Of a stretch of 64,000 bases of DNA, positions 7,916 through 16,482 are shown one piece after another. The notes under the pieces are model-generated. The model saw only the letters and a program-made list of their open reading frames with translations. It made no database searches and was not told the origin of the DNA. The translations under genes and the position numbers were made by a program. The first letter of the stretch is position 1; the number at the start of each line of letters is the position of its first letter. Origin of the DNA: Bacillus salipaludis (GTDB lineage Bacteria > Bacillota > Bacilli > Bacillales_B > DSM-18226); assembly GCF_004358205.1 (NCBI RefSeq), contig NZ_SMYO01000003.1, positions 248,001-312,000 of the forward strand, read 5' to 3'.

Positions 7916-9445
7916 TTAAGGAATAAAATTTTCTATCGCTTCTTTTCGTAGTTGTGTTTTAAGAATTTTACCAACACCATTACGCGGCAATGACTTAAGA
8001 AAGATAATTTTTCGAGGAGTTTTATTTTTCGCTAAGTGTAGTTGGCAATGGCGGATTAATTCATATTCAGATACTCTTGAACCCTGCTTTTTTACTACAC
8101 AGGCGACCATTTCCTCCCCCATCCGCTCGTCCGGCACACCTACAACTGCGGCTTCATAAACCTCAACATGAGCATTAAGAATTTCTTCCACATCTCTCGG
8201 ATAGATATTAAAGCCACCACGGATAATTAAATCCTTTTTTCGGTCCACTATATATACGTATCCTTCATCATCGACCCGGGCCATATCACCGGTATAAAAC
8301 CATTTATCTTTTAATACCTGCATCGTTTCCTCGGGATTCTGAAAATAACCTGGGGTAACATTATCGCCGCAGACAATCAATTCGCCTACCTCACCAATTG
8401 GGAGCTCTACTCCAAGGTCATCGACAATTTTAACTTCCACTCCTGGAATCGGTACCCCGACCGAACCTGGTTTAATGGGAACGCCCTTTCGATGAGCCGT
8501 TACCACAGGTGCAGCTTCCGATAACCCGTAACCTTCATAAACAGGTGCAGAGAATTTTTCAGCAAAGGCATTTAGCAATGCGACAGGTAGTGGAGCAGAA
8601 CCCGAGCCAACCGATTCAAGACTAGATGTATCGTAGCTTCTTGCTTCGGGAAAGGACACCATGGCATGAATCATAGCCGGAACGGCTGAAAAGGTTTTTA
8701 CTTTATATTGTTCAATCGCTTTAAAGACCTTTTTTACATCGAATTGAGAAAAGACAGCAACCGAACTGCCTGTTAAAAAACAGACATTGGAAACGGTCAG
8801 ACCATACACATGAGCAAGCGGAAGTACACCTAGTGTTGTCCCGCGTTTAGTACCACTGTGTGTAGCTGAATTCAAGGCATTGGAGTATAAGTTTTTATGG
8901 GTTAGCAAAACGCCTTTTGGATTGCCTGTTGTTCCGGATGTATAGAGGATGACGGCTGTATCTTCTTCATTTGAGTTTTGTCCGAAATGATCTTGATTGA
9001 GATTGTCCATTACATCGTAGAAGTTTACTAGATTCGTATTTGAAGGCAGGTCTGTTGCTATAATGATGGGTTTTACAGGAAGATCTTTAAGTGCTTTTTC
9101 TACTTTTTCTAAAACAGATGATGAGGTAATCACAGCCTTGACACCGGAATTGTGGGCAATATATTGAATTTCTTTTGAATGAAGGGTAAACATGATGGGA
9201 ACAATAATTGCTCCTGCACGCGAGATTCCTTGGTAGGCAAAAACAACTTCTGGGCAATTGGGCATAACGACAATCACCCGGTCCCCTTTTGCGATGCCTT
9301 TTTTCAATAATCCCGCGGCAAAGCTATCCGCAAAATTCTTTGTTTCTACATTGGTGTATTGCTTTTCATTAAAATACAAAAAAGGATATTCCCCGAACTG
9401 AGATATATTTGTTTCGAGCAGCTCCCTAAGCTCCACAACATCCAT
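7916..9445 (-). CDS. Acyl-CoA ligase (class I adenylate-forming enzyme)
   Basis: 509-residue cytosolic ANL-superfamily enzyme that activates a carboxylic acid as acyl-AMP and transfers it to CoA. Motifs in order: ILYTSGTTGNPKGV (P-loop, near residue 168), the YGLSEAAP adenine-binding motif, YTGDMARVDDEGY with the ribose-binding Asp, the DRKKDLIIRGGFNIYPRDVE hinge (A8), and the C-terminal lysine in NGVGKILKTQLR. The long/medium-chain fatty acid type is most likely; acyl specificity cannot be read. It is in one run with the R2-like oxidase and alcohol dehydrogenase downstream. A second, only moderately similar ligase lies upstream at 10583. Confidence 0.9.
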   Translation of the reverse strand: MDVVELRELLETNISQFGEYPFLYFNEKQYTNVETKNFADSFAAGLLKKGIAKGDRVIVVMPNCPEVVFAYQGISRAGAIIVPIMFTLHSKEIQYIAHNSGVKAVITSSSVLEKVEKALKDLPVKPIIIATDLPSNTNLVNFYDVMDNLNQDHFGQNSNEEDTAVILYTSGTTGNPKGVLLTHKNLYSNALNSATHSGTKRGTTLGVLPLAHVYGLTVSNVCFLTGSSVAVFSQFDVKKVFKAIEQYKVKTFSAVPAMIHAMVSFPEARSYDTSSLESVGSGSAPLPVALLNAFAEKFSAPVYEGYGLSEAAPVVTAHRKGVPIKPGSVGVPIPGVEVKIVDDLGVELPIGEVGELIVCGDNVTPGYFQNPEETMQVLKDKWFYTGDMARVDDEGYVYIVDRKKDLIIRGGFNIYPRDVEEILNAHVEVYEAAVVGVPDERMGEEMVACVVKKQGSRVSEYELIRHCQLHLAKNKTPRKIIFLKSLPRNGVGKILKTQLRKEAIENFIP

Positions 9446-9479
9446 CCTTTCTTAAAAAAGTTGAAAAGAACAACACTGA

Positions 9480-9510
9480 ACACAGAAGTGGAGTTTGCAC
9501 ACTTCTGTGT
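9480..9510. other. Perfect 10-bp hairpin between hydrolase and ligase genes
   Basis: ACACAGAAGT (9480-9489) pairs with ACTTCTGTGT (9501-9510), overlapping the hydrolase stop codon. The following minus-strand tract is only moderately T-rich, so this may attenuate or process the transcript rather than end it. Confidence 0.45.
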
Positions 9511-10460
9511 CAGTAATTATTTAAATGGTAGTATATTACGGATCCACGCTTTTCCCAGACTACTTGGTTTCTTTCCTCTAGCAAATCCAGGTGCCCTTGG
9601 ATTTGTGATAGCCCTAAAAATACTGTTCTTTCTTGCAGCTGCGGGTACATTTTTAAACAGATCTCAAAAATGGTTTTATCTCCGTCTTGGAGATAGTTAA
9701 TAATCTGCCTGCAGCGATTCTCTTGTTCTAGCAACCTTAGTTCAATTTTTGAAAGATGATCTTCAAAAGGTTCTCCATGACCGGGATAAATCATTTTTAT
9801 TGGTAATTTACTGATTTTCTCTAATGAATTACGATATTGTAATAGCGGTTTCGGGCGCTTATCCCCACTGTTAATGGGGGGTTCGATAAAGGCATTAACG
9901 GAAAAAGCCTTTAATAAATGGTCTCCTATGATTGTATCGCCTGTATCATGATTCCAAAGCAAAATGTCGCACTGACTGTGCCCCGGAACAAATATAACTT
10001 CAAAATCCACTCCGCCTAATGGAACAATATCCCCTTCTCTAAGGTAAGAAACATTCCTCCAATTTTCCTCTTTATAGCTTCGCTGGATGATATTTTTTTT
10101 AGAGTCTGCCCCGCATTCTTCCATGAATGTACGGTAAAATCCCTCATTTTCTTGGAATTGTTTGATTCCCATATTAAATGGGCCCCGTGCATTTTCATGA
10201 ACATAAATAGGAATATCAGCTTCTTTCAAAATAAGTGGAATCCCGCCGGCATGGTCCGTATGGATATGCGTTAAAACAATATGATCCAAATCGCTAAAAG
10301 TAATGCCCTCGTTCTCCACTAAAGATTTCAAACGTTGAAAAGAATTAACACCGGGATCCCCCGTATCAACTAAGGTGACAGACTTTCCAATAACCAAAAA
10401 GGAGTTAACCGTCCCCTCGGCAAAAAGGGTTTTAAGTTCAAGAGGGACAATTCTAACCAA
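9510..10460 (-). CDS. Metallo-beta-lactamase fold hydrolase
   Basis: 316-residue metal-dependent hydrolase. The HxHxDH zinc motif is seen as LTHIHTDHAGG near residue 63, further ligands are in FVPGHSQCD and IGDH, and a last His is in IYPGHGEPF. The roughly 70-residue C-terminal helical extension (FEICLKMYPQLQERTVF) matches the LACTB2-like winged helix tail found in many such proteins. The start is TTG preceded by GGGAGTGGG. It lies between two acyl-CoA ligases on the same strand, so a thioester or lactone substrate is plausible but unproven. Confidence 0.88.
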   Translation of the reverse strand: MVRIVPLELKTLFAEGTVNSFLVIGKSVTLVDTGDPGVNSFQRLKSLVENEGITFSDLDHIVLTHIHTDHAGGIPLILKEADIPIYVHENARGPFNMGIKQFQENEGFYRTFMEECGADSKKNIIQRSYKEENWRNVSYLREGDIVPLGGVDFEVIFVPGHSQCDILLWNHDTGDTIIGDHLLKAFSVNAFIEPPINSGDKRPKPLLQYRNSLEKISKLPIKMIYPGHGEPFEDHLSKIELRLLEQENRCRQIINYLQDGDKTIFEICLKMYPQLQERTVFLGLSQIQGHLDLLEERNQVVWEKRGSVIYYHLNNY

Positions 10461-10582
10461 TCCGGCCCACTCCCTTCTTAAATAATTTTTAAATCAAAGA
10501 ATTTAAGCAAGCCTGCTGCATTTAAATCTATATTTTGATGAAACAAATATTATGAAGAAATTTTTTCAAAAAATAAAATCCT

Positions 10583-12259
10583 TTATTGAACTTTCTTCTC
10601 TACTTTGTCGAGTTCTTCTTCCTGAAGCTTGCGCCATAAAATTTTTCCGCTGCTCGTCATCGGGAATTGCTTTCTAAATTCTACTTCACGCGGATATTTA
10701 TAAGCAGCCATATAAATCTTGGACCATTCAATAATTTCTTCCTCACTTATTTTCCCTTCATAATTTTCGTTTAAAATCACAAATGCTTTGACGGTTTCCC
10801 CTCTCCTTGAATCTGGTACACCGACGACACATGCCTGCTGGATAGCCGGGTGTTTATAGAGGAAGGATTCTACTTCTGTCGGCCAAACTTTATATCCGGA
10901 TGCGTTAATCATCCTTTTCACCCGGTCTACGATAAAAAAATAGCCTTCTTCATCATAGCGGCCAATATCACCCGTTCTGAAAAACGTTTTACCCTCCATT
11001 TCCAAAAAAGAGCCTCTGTTTTCCTCGTCACGGTTATAATAACTAACCATTACCTGGGGACCATTAACAACAATTTCTCCTACTTCTCCCACACCCAGCT
11101 CTTTTCCGGTACCTGGTTCGATAATCCTTGCATCAACGTCAAAGGATGGGATTCCTAGACATTGCATTTTTGGGCGGTCTGCTGGGTTAAAATGGGTTTG
11201 TGCAATCGTCTCAGATAAACCATAGCCTTCGACAAACCTCAACCCGGTAAGGTTAAACAATTTTTCGCCAACCGCCTCCGGCAATGCGGCCCCGCCTCCG
11301 GAAATGGAAGTTAAATTAGCAAGATCCTCTGCCTTTAATTTCGGATTCGCCAGGAAATCCACAATCATCGTCGCAATTGCTACCCAATGGGTGCAAGCCT
11401 TCGTTTTGATTAACTCTACTGCCGCCTCACGATTCCATCTTGTCATAATCACCATCGTTCCGCCTGCAAAAATCGGCATATGCATGCTGTGAACCATTCC
11501 TGTTACATGGAAAAGTGGCAAAGTTGTTAAATGGACAGAATTCGTTGTCGTACGGGACCAATAATATGCTCCGATCGTGTTTGCATTCACCGTACAATTG
11601 GTATGCATACATCCTTTCGGCAGACCGGTTGTTCCAGAAGTATAGGGAAGAACTGCTAGATCATCACCTTTGGCCGTATGTTCAAGAGGAATGAGCTTGG
11701 ATTCAATCGCTTCCCTCCAAAGGAAATGGTTTGGAAGATTAAAAACCACTCTTGGTGTCTCTACCTCTTTTGGAAGGATACCGGCAAACTCATCTGAAGC
11801 GTAATCGGAGTAAGCAGCAATAACCAGATTATTAAGGGTTGTTTGTCCATGTAAGGGACGGACCTGCTCGTATAATTCCTGCCCAATTAATGCCGTATTG
11901 ATTTCACAATCACGTATATAGAAGTCCAATTCATCCACTGTTAACATTGGATTAATGGGGACGACCACAGCGTTTGCCCTTAAAATTGCATAGTATCCAA
12001 TAACAAATTGCGGTGAGTTCTGCATAAAAAGCATTACTTTTTCACCTGCAGCGACACCAAGTTTGTGTTGCAAGTACCCAGCAAGGCTATTGACTTCCTC
12101 GTTTAGTTGTTGATAGGTGAGATTCTTGCCATAATAATAGATTGCTTCTTGATCTGGATAGCGTTCAGCACTAACCTTGAGGTTGTGATAAAGTGAAGTG
12201 GATGGAAGTTTCAAAGATTTTGGGATTTGAGGCCAATAATTGTAATGAAGGGTTAGCAT
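10583..12259 (-). CDS. Long-chain fatty-acid-CoA ligase family protein
   Basis: 558-residue adenylate-forming ligase. Visible motifs: LPYTSGTTGLPKGCMH (P-loop, about residue 208), EGYGLSETIAQTHFN, FRTGDIGRYDEEGYFFI, DRVKRMINASGYKVWPTEVE and the terminal catalytic lysine in TSSGKILWRKLQ. This is the medium/long-chain acyl-CoA synthetase layout. It has its own upstream region with a perfect cre match 35 nt before the ATG, and follows the terminator of the MaoC/SDR/dehydrogenase operon, so it is probably transcribed separately and repressed by CcpA on good carbon sources. It would supply acyl-CoA to the adjacent beta-oxidation-like enzymes. Confidence 0.9.
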   Translation of the reverse strand: MLTLHYNYWPQIPKSLKLPSTSLYHNLKVSAERYPDQEAIYYYGKNLTYQQLNEEVNSLAGYLQHKLGVAAGEKVMLFMQNSPQFVIGYYAILRANAVVVPINPMLTVDELDFYIRDCEINTALIGQELYEQVRPLHGQTTLNNLVIAAYSDYASDEFAGILPKEVETPRVVFNLPNHFLWREAIESKLIPLEHTAKGDDLAVLPYTSGTTGLPKGCMHTNCTVNANTIGAYYWSRTTTNSVHLTTLPLFHVTGMVHSMHMPIFAGGTMVIMTRWNREAAVELIKTKACTHWVAIATMIVDFLANPKLKAEDLANLTSISGGGAALPEAVGEKLFNLTGLRFVEGYGLSETIAQTHFNPADRPKMQCLGIPSFDVDARIIEPGTGKELGVGEVGEIVVNGPQVMVSYYNRDEENRGSFLEMEGKTFFRTGDIGRYDEEGYFFIVDRVKRMINASGYKVWPTEVESFLYKHPAIQQACVVGVPDSRRGETVKAFVILNENYEGKISEEEIIEWSKIYMAAYKYPREVEFRKQFPMTSSGKILWRKLQEEELDKVEKKVQ

Positions 12260-12293
12260 TGATCAACTCTCCTCAACGAATAGAATAAATGTA

Positions 12294-12307
12294 TGTAAAC
12301 GCTGTCA
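12294..12307. promoter_or_regulatory. cre site (CcpA operator)
   Basis: TGTAAACGCTGTCA matches the Bacillus cre consensus TGWAANCGNTNWCA at every fixed position. It lies 35 nt upstream of the acyl-CoA ligase start, a position suited to repression by CcpA. Confidence 0.65.
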
Positions 12308-12315
12308 TTTTTGCA

Positions 12316-12363
12316 TAAAAAATAAGGTCGCCAATTATAGGAAACTTAGTGTTCAATTGGCGA
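12316..12363 (-). terminator. Terminator of the acyl-CoA dehydrogenase/SDR/MaoC operon
   Basis: Minus-strand TCGCCAATT (12363-12355) pairs with AATTGGCGA (12336-12328), followed by CCTTATTTTTTATG. It is 22 nt after the last MaoC gene. Confidence 0.8.
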
Positions 12364-12385
12364 TACCTTTTCCAAATTTAATTAT

Positions 12386-12787
12386 TTAATATAGTCGATA
12401 CACGACTTCCCCTTTTAACACTCCTTTATGATCCTGGTTCACTGCTTCTACTTTAAAACGAAGAGTTAGGTCCTGTTTCTCTAGTAATCTTGCTTTAAGA
12501 GTGACGACATCGTTTAAAAAGACCATTCCTTTAAAACGGATGGAATAATCTTGAATAAATCCTTCTTCAAAATAGGACGTAAACAGCTTTGCGAGGTTCC
12601 CCATTGTCCACATCCCATGCGCAATAATCCCCGGCAGCCCGGCTTTAATTGCTTCTTCATCAATCGTGTGGATGGGGTTATAATCACCAGATGCTCCTGC
12701 ATATTTGATTAAGTCGAGCCTAGATACGGGCTCAAGTTGAACCTCTTTCAACGATTCTCCAACCTGTAACTGTGACAATGTATTCAT
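12386..12787 (-). CDS. MaoC-like (R)-specific enoyl-CoA hydratase, catalytic subunit
   Basis: 133-residue hot-dog-fold protein. The hydratase-2 signature is present: YAGASGDYNPIHTIDEEA near residue 30-46 with the catalytic Asp and His. The remainder forms the single hot-dog sheet. Its start overlaps the end of the neighbouring MaoC N-like gene by 4 nt, so the two are translationally coupled and probably form a heterodimer, as known for HadAB/HadBC-type and archaeal hydratases. It likely hydrates a 2-enoyl-CoA in the pathway formed with the acyl-CoA dehydrogenase and the SDR. Last gene before a strong terminator. Confidence 0.85.
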   Translation of the reverse strand: MNTLSQLQVGESLKEVQLEPVSRLDLIKYAGASGDYNPIHTIDEEAIKAGLPGIIAHGMWTMGNLAKLFTSYFEEGFIQDYSIRFKGMVFLNDVVTLKARLLEKQDLTLRFKVEAVNQDHKGVLKGEVVYRLY

Positions 12788-13233
12788 GGTGCTAACACCT
12801 TCCTCACTGCTTCAGAAATGACAATTGTCGAGGTAGAGCTAAAAATGGTATTTCCGGAAACATCCTCCCCAAAGCTTTCAAGGACAAGAAAACCCATCTT
12901 CCCAAAGCCGCCATTTTTCTCCACATAGCTTTTTATGATGGAATAGCAGAAAATTTCTTCCCCTACCATCAATGGGCGAACATAGTGAAAGGTTTGTTCC
13001 CCATGAATCAAGCCCTTGACAGGAAGATGAAAGCCATCAATTTCCCCATAATCGAAAACCCTTGGAAACGTGGGCGGTGCAATATTGCTTTTATATCTTG
13101 ATTGTTTTCCAATCTCTTCATTAAAATAAATCGGCTGCAAGTCGCCAATTGCTTCAGCAAATTTCTTGACGGCCCCTCTTTCAACGACATTTTTTATTTT
13201 TGTTGATTGCTTGCCAATTTGATCTTTAAACAA
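12784..13233 (-). CDS. MaoC N-terminal-type (FAS1-like) dehydratase subunit
   Basis: 149-residue hot-dog protein of the type called FAS1-like dehydratase or hydratase N-terminal domain. Segments VKKFAEAIGDLQPIYF, GLIHGEQTFHYVRPLMVGE and the strand-rich C-terminus fit the non-catalytic partner of (R)-hydratases; it lacks the full D-x-N-P-I-H motif (it reads DLQPIYF). The start is TTG, preceded by GAGGTGGG, with no ATG nearby. It overlaps the next gene by 4 nt and follows the SDR gene by 20 nt, so the three are one transcript. Confidence 0.8.
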   Translation of the reverse strand: MFKDQIGKQSTKIKNVVERGAVKKFAEAIGDLQPIYFNEEIGKQSRYKSNIAPPTFPRVFDYGEIDGFHLPVKGLIHGEQTFHYVRPLMVGEEIFCYSIIKSYVEKNGGFGKMGFLVLESFGEDVSGNTIFSSTSTIVISEAVRKVLAP

Positions 13234-13253
13234 TTCCAGCCCACCTCACATGA

Positions 13254-14018
13254 TTAGCATTTCGGTCCGCCTGCAACATAAATAACCTGCCCGTTGATAA
13301 ACGATGACTTTTCATCAGCAAAGAAAGCAACTGCATTTGCGATATCAGCTGGCTTCCCGCTTCTGCCAACAGGAATTTGAGAAACGCTAGCTTCAACCAA
13401 AGTCTCGAATGGAATGCCGATTCTTTCTGCAGTTGCCATGGTCATTTCCGTTTCAATAAAACCTGGTGCTACCGAATTTGCGGTAATTCCATACTTGCCA
13501 AGTTCAATTGCTAATGTCTTGGTGAACCCCTGTAAGCCTGCTTTCGCTGCTGCATAATTGGCTTGGCCGCGGTTTCCAAGCGCAGAAGTAGAGGAAATGT
13601 TTATAATCCGGCCATAGTTCTTTTCCACCATGTATTTTTGCACGGCACGAGTTGCATTAAAAGAGCCCTTTAAGTGAACATCCATCACCATCTGCCAATC
13701 AGAATCCGTCATTTTAAACAACATGTTATCACGGATCACACCCGCGTTGTTGACAAGGATATCGACTGAACCAAATGTTTCAAATACCTCTTTAATAGCT
13801 GTTTCCACTTGCTCAGCTTCGACCACATTTGCAACCTTCGAATAGACCTCATAGCCTTTTTCTCTTAATGCACTTGTTGTTTCATGTAATGCTTCTTCAT
13901 TTAAATCAATAAAGGCAACCTTTGCTCCTTCTTCTGCAAAAAGCTCAACAATACCTTTTCCAATACCACGGCTTCCGCCTGTGACAAATGCTACTTTACC
14001 GTCAAATCTTCCAGTCAT
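13254..14018 (-). CDS. SDR family oxidoreductase, FabG-like 3-oxoacyl reductase / 3-hydroxyacyl dehydrogenase
   Basis: 254-residue classical short-chain dehydrogenase. Cofactor motif VTGGSRGIGKG at 11-21, NNAG near 90, catalytic Ser in NISSTSALG and Tyr-x-x-x-Lys in NYAAAKAG near residue 155. The C-terminal IYVAGGPKC is usual for FabG-like enzymes. Asp at the end of the second strand (FIDLN) suggests NAD(H) preference, which would suit an oxidative role. Next to a dehydrogenase and an (R)-hydratase it would take the 3-hydroxyacyl-CoA to the 3-oxoacyl-CoA. Ribosome binding site GGGAGG is 8 nt before the ATG. Confidence 0.88.
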   Translation of the reverse strand: MTGRFDGKVAFVTGGSRGIGKGIVELFAEEGAKVAFIDLNEEALHETTSALREKGYEVYSKVANVVEAEQVETAIKEVFETFGSVDILVNNAGVIRDNMLFKMTDSDWQMVMDVHLKGSFNATRAVQKYMVEKNYGRIINISSTSALGNRGQANYAAAKAGLQGFTKTLAIELGKYGITANSVAPGFIETEMTMATAERIGIPFETLVEASVSQIPVGRSGKPADIANAVAFFADEKSSFINGQVIYVAGGPKC

Positions 14019-14098
14019 TATTTATTCCTCCCAATAAAACCTATCTACTTCTCTAGTAATCATACTATGAATAGGAGAACGCTTACAATTCTTACCTA

Positions 14099-15277
14099 TC
14101 AAATAGATTGGCCTATTTTCACATGCCCCTTGATCAGGTTTCGAGCAATAATCATTCGCTGAATTTCATCTGTACCATCATAAATTCTCCAAAGCCTGGC
14201 TTCCCTGTACCAGCGTTCAATTGGCAATTCCTTTGTATAGCCCATGCCACCATGAATTTGTAAAACTCGATCTACAACGCGGTTACCCATATTGGAACCA
14301 TATAATTTTGCTATTGAAGCTAAGTGACGGTTATCTTCCCCTGCATCAAGGGTGAACGCGGCATTTAACACTAACCATCTGGCTGCTTCAATTTCAACCG
14401 CAGAGTCTGCAATTTGCCACTGAATCGCCTGTCTTTCGGCAATTGGCTTGCCAAAAGTGATCCGCTCTTTTGAATAATCGATGGCCATCTGCAATAGGCG
14501 CTCTGCTGCTCCAACTGCTCTTGCCCCCACAATCCATCTGGCAAACCCAATCCATTCAAGCCCTATATTGTACCCTTTATGAAGCTCACCAAGGATATTT
14601 TTTTCCGGTACACGGACATTTTCAAAAACTAACCCGGCTGGTCCCCATTCTCCCATTGTATGTATATATTCAGATTTCCAACCCATTTCTCTATCGACAA
14701 TAAAACAGGTAACCCCTTCTCGGCCCTGTGTTTTTTGATGGAGCTCTTTATTGGTAATCGCAATCGCCATGACAAAATCCGCTTCGTTTCCGCCGGTGAT
14801 AAAGGTCTTTTCGCCATTTAGCACCCATTCATTGCCGTCTTTCACAGCAGTCATTTTAATATTTCTAGTATCAGATCCAGCACCTGGCTCGGTCATCGCA
14901 AAACAGGATTTCTTGTCACCATTAATCGTGGGAATTAAATAGTTCTTCTTTTGTTCTTCATTTCCATAATAAAGGATATTATCAGCTGAACCGCCAAATT
15001 GGAATGGCACAAAGGTTTTAGAAACTTCCATTAACACTATAGCCATCATCATTTGGCCAAGGTTGGCACCGCCATATTCCTCTGGAGTATTGATGCCCCA
15101 AAAGCCTGCTTCCTTCGCCTTTAATTGCAGTTCCTTTAGCTTACCAGGCGGTAGGCTTGGGCTTCCCTCTCTTTCGTTTCTCAGCACATCATTTTCAAGT
15201 GGAATTAACTCTTTTTCTACGAATCTTCTAATTGTCTTTTGCACCATTTTTTGTTCATCGGTAAGTCGCAAATGCAT
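14099..15277 (-). CDS. Acyl-CoA dehydrogenase
   Basis: 392-residue FAD flavoprotein catalysing alpha,beta-desaturation of an acyl-CoA. The N-terminal helical domain is followed by the FAD-binding segment CFAMTEPGAGSDTR near 130-145 and the W-x-x-T/S-like GEKTFITGG strand. The C-terminal helices include RITFGKPIAERQAIQW and the QIHGGMGYTKE motif. The usual catalytic-base site reads IYDGTDEIQR, with Asp where medium-chain enzymes carry Glu; this variant is common in longer or branched-chain paralogues. ATG at 15277 is 8 nt after GGAG and is preferred over a GTG three codons upstream. First gene of the operon; an imperfect inverted repeat lies 71 nt upstream. Electron transfer flavoprotein genes are not in the window. 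Confidence 0.9.
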   Translation of the reverse strand: MHLRLTDEQKMVQKTIRRFVEKELIPLENDVLRNEREGSPSLPPGKLKELQLKAKEAGFWGINTPEEYGGANLGQMMMAIVLMEVSKTFVPFQFGGSADNILYYGNEEQKKNYLIPTINGDKKSCFAMTEPGAGSDTRNIKMTAVKDGNEWVLNGEKTFITGGNEADFVMAIAITNKELHQKTQGREGVTCFIVDREMGWKSEYIHTMGEWGPAGLVFENVRVPEKNILGELHKGYNIGLEWIGFARWIVGARAVGAAERLLQMAIDYSKERITFGKPIAERQAIQWQIADSAVEIEAARWLVLNAAFTLDAGEDNRHLASIAKLYGSNMGNRVVDRVLQIHGGMGYTKELPIERWYREARLWRIYDGTDEIQRMIIARNLIKGHVKIGQSI

Positions 15278-15347
15278 ACCATTCACTCCATTCTAATTCT
15301 TAGAATCTCCCCTATATTCCACAAATAATATGCAATTCATTCCGAAA

Positions 15348-15369
15348 ACATACCTACTGGTTAGTATGT
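15348..15369. promoter_or_regulatory. Candidate TetR-family operator
   Basis: An imperfect 22-bp dyad with arms ACATACCTAC and GTTAGTATGT lies 71 nt upstream of the acyl-CoA dehydrogenase start. The core ATACCTACTGGTTAGTAT resembles operators of TetR-type regulators of fatty acid catabolism. No regulator gene is adjacent. Confidence 0.4.
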
Positions 15370-15427
15370 TAACTATATTTTATTCTGAACTTTCAGATAA
15401 CACAAGTCTTATTGCGCAAAGTTTATT

Positions 15428-15463
15428 AAAAAATCCTTTGGCTATTTTCTATGCCAAAGGATT
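15428..15463 (-). terminator. Terminator of the DUF3147-like gene pair
   Basis: Minus-strand AATCCTTTGGC (15463-15453) pairs with GCCAAAGGATT (15442-15432) and is followed by TTTT. The last codons and stop of the preceding gene lie inside the hairpin. Confidence 0.85.
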
Positions 15464-15843
15464 AATGGGTTATGACTATGAATTACTTTTTTACTAAATG
15501 CCTTTTCACGAATAGTTGAAATTGCGATGGAGCTTGCCAGCCAGGCAAGGATACCGGAGGCAATACTTAAACCCCAATTATTTGTACCTTCTAATACAAG
15601 GAGGACCGTAGTTACACAGACAATTCCTCCCATCATTCCATAAACTGAACCCTTCGCAATATTCGTTGCTTTCCTCGTTCCAGCAGCGATACCGACCATA
15701 ATGACGGCCGTCAGCATCACACCGGGAAATGTAGCAAAGATACCAGCTAGAATTTTCCACGGAGAAATAATTGTAATCAGATAGCTTAATGAAACAGCCA
15801 ACCCGCCTAATAAAAATCGAAAAAATAAGTCCTGTTTATTCAC
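15442..15843 (-). CDS. DUF3147-like integral membrane protein
   Basis: About 133 residues with four predicted membrane segments: RFLLGGLAVSLSYLITII, the ILAGIFATFPGVMLTAVIMVG region, GMMGGIVCVTTVLLVL and a last one around GLSIASGILAWLASSI. The G-G-x-A start of helix one and the F-A-T-F-P-G/A loop between helices match its upstream neighbour, showing the pair are paralogues; both fit the small Bacillus DUF3147 family, whose function is unknown. GTG at 15843, 5 nt after AGGTGA, is preferred to the GTG three codons upstream. The 3' end is embedded in the terminator hairpin. Confidence 0.65.
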   Translation of the reverse strand: MNKQDLFFRFLLGGLAVSLSYLITIISPWKILAGIFATFPGVMLTAVIMVGIAAGTRKATNIAKGSVYGMMGGIVCVTTVLLVLEGTNNWGLSIASGILAWLASSIAISTIREKAFSKKVIHSHNPLILWHRK

Positions 15844-15861
15844 AGTAATCACCTATTTCTA

Positions 15862-16214
15862 TTATGATATAATCACAACTACTACCATTGAGACAACAAA
15901 CCAGCAAGCCATTGAATGAATAATGCCTCGCTTCCAGCCGACCTTTGGAAGCAGATATCCAGCAAGGATCGCAACCAGGATATTAATAGCCATTCCCCAA
16001 AATGCTCCCTTAGAAATAAGGATAGAATGTGCCACTAGCTCACCGCCGCGAAAATCAAGCGCAATAGTCAAAAGTGCAGCAAGATAGACAGCTGGGAAGC
16101 GGCAAAAATCCCTCCGGCTTTTTCCCCTAGTTTCTTAGCTACAAGTGTACAAGCAAGAACAGCAGAACCTCCTAATATGAATCGAATCAACAGGGCACTT
16201 AATGAAAGATGCAT
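15862..16214 (-). pseudogene. DUF3147-like membrane protein gene, single-base frameshift
   Basis: From ATG at 16214 (AGAGG upstream) the frame reads MHLSLSALLIRFILGGSAV and continues to GGIFAA near 16100, then stops at a TGA within 40 nt. Inserting one base in the GGGAAGC tract near 16092-16100 (plus strand) restores FAAFPAVYLAALLTIALDF, joining the frame that runs to the stop at 15862. The restored product of about 117 residues matches its neighbour in helix layout and the F-A-A-F-P loop. It is either a real inactivating deletion or a sequencing error in a short homopolymer. Confidence 0.8.
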
Positions 16215-16361
16215 GATTTATTCGCCTCTTTCTGATGTTTAATAGTTTGTGCATTTATTCACGAATTTCTTTACATTGATAGTTTACCTCATTTTCTTTC
16301 CAACTCCTGTGAACTTTTTATTACGGTTTTCGAAGCGTTTACATATTAAATTCTTGTCTTT

Positions 16362-16387
16362 TTATGCATTTCTAGATAAATTATGCA
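16362..16387 (+). promoter_or_regulatory. Candidate enhancer (UAS) of the first sigma-54 permease gene
   Basis: Two TTATGCA boxes 19 nt apart, the second as TAAATTATGCA, lie about 120 nt upstream of the -24 element. The same TTATGCA-N8-TAAATTATGCA arrangement occurs upstream of the second permease, which is why it is proposed as the binding site of a sigma-54 activator. Confidence 0.55.
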
Positions 16388-16482
16388 TGGTTAAATAAAA
16401 TTACAAAATTAATTTATTTATTAATTCCTAACAAAACATGTATAAATAAACTTTTTTACAATTGAATTCTTTTTATTAAATT

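Noticed and set aside
9480..9510. Rho-independent terminator between hydrolase and ligase genes
   Set aside because: The stem is perfect but the following tract is not a clear T-run, so it is listed only as a hairpin.
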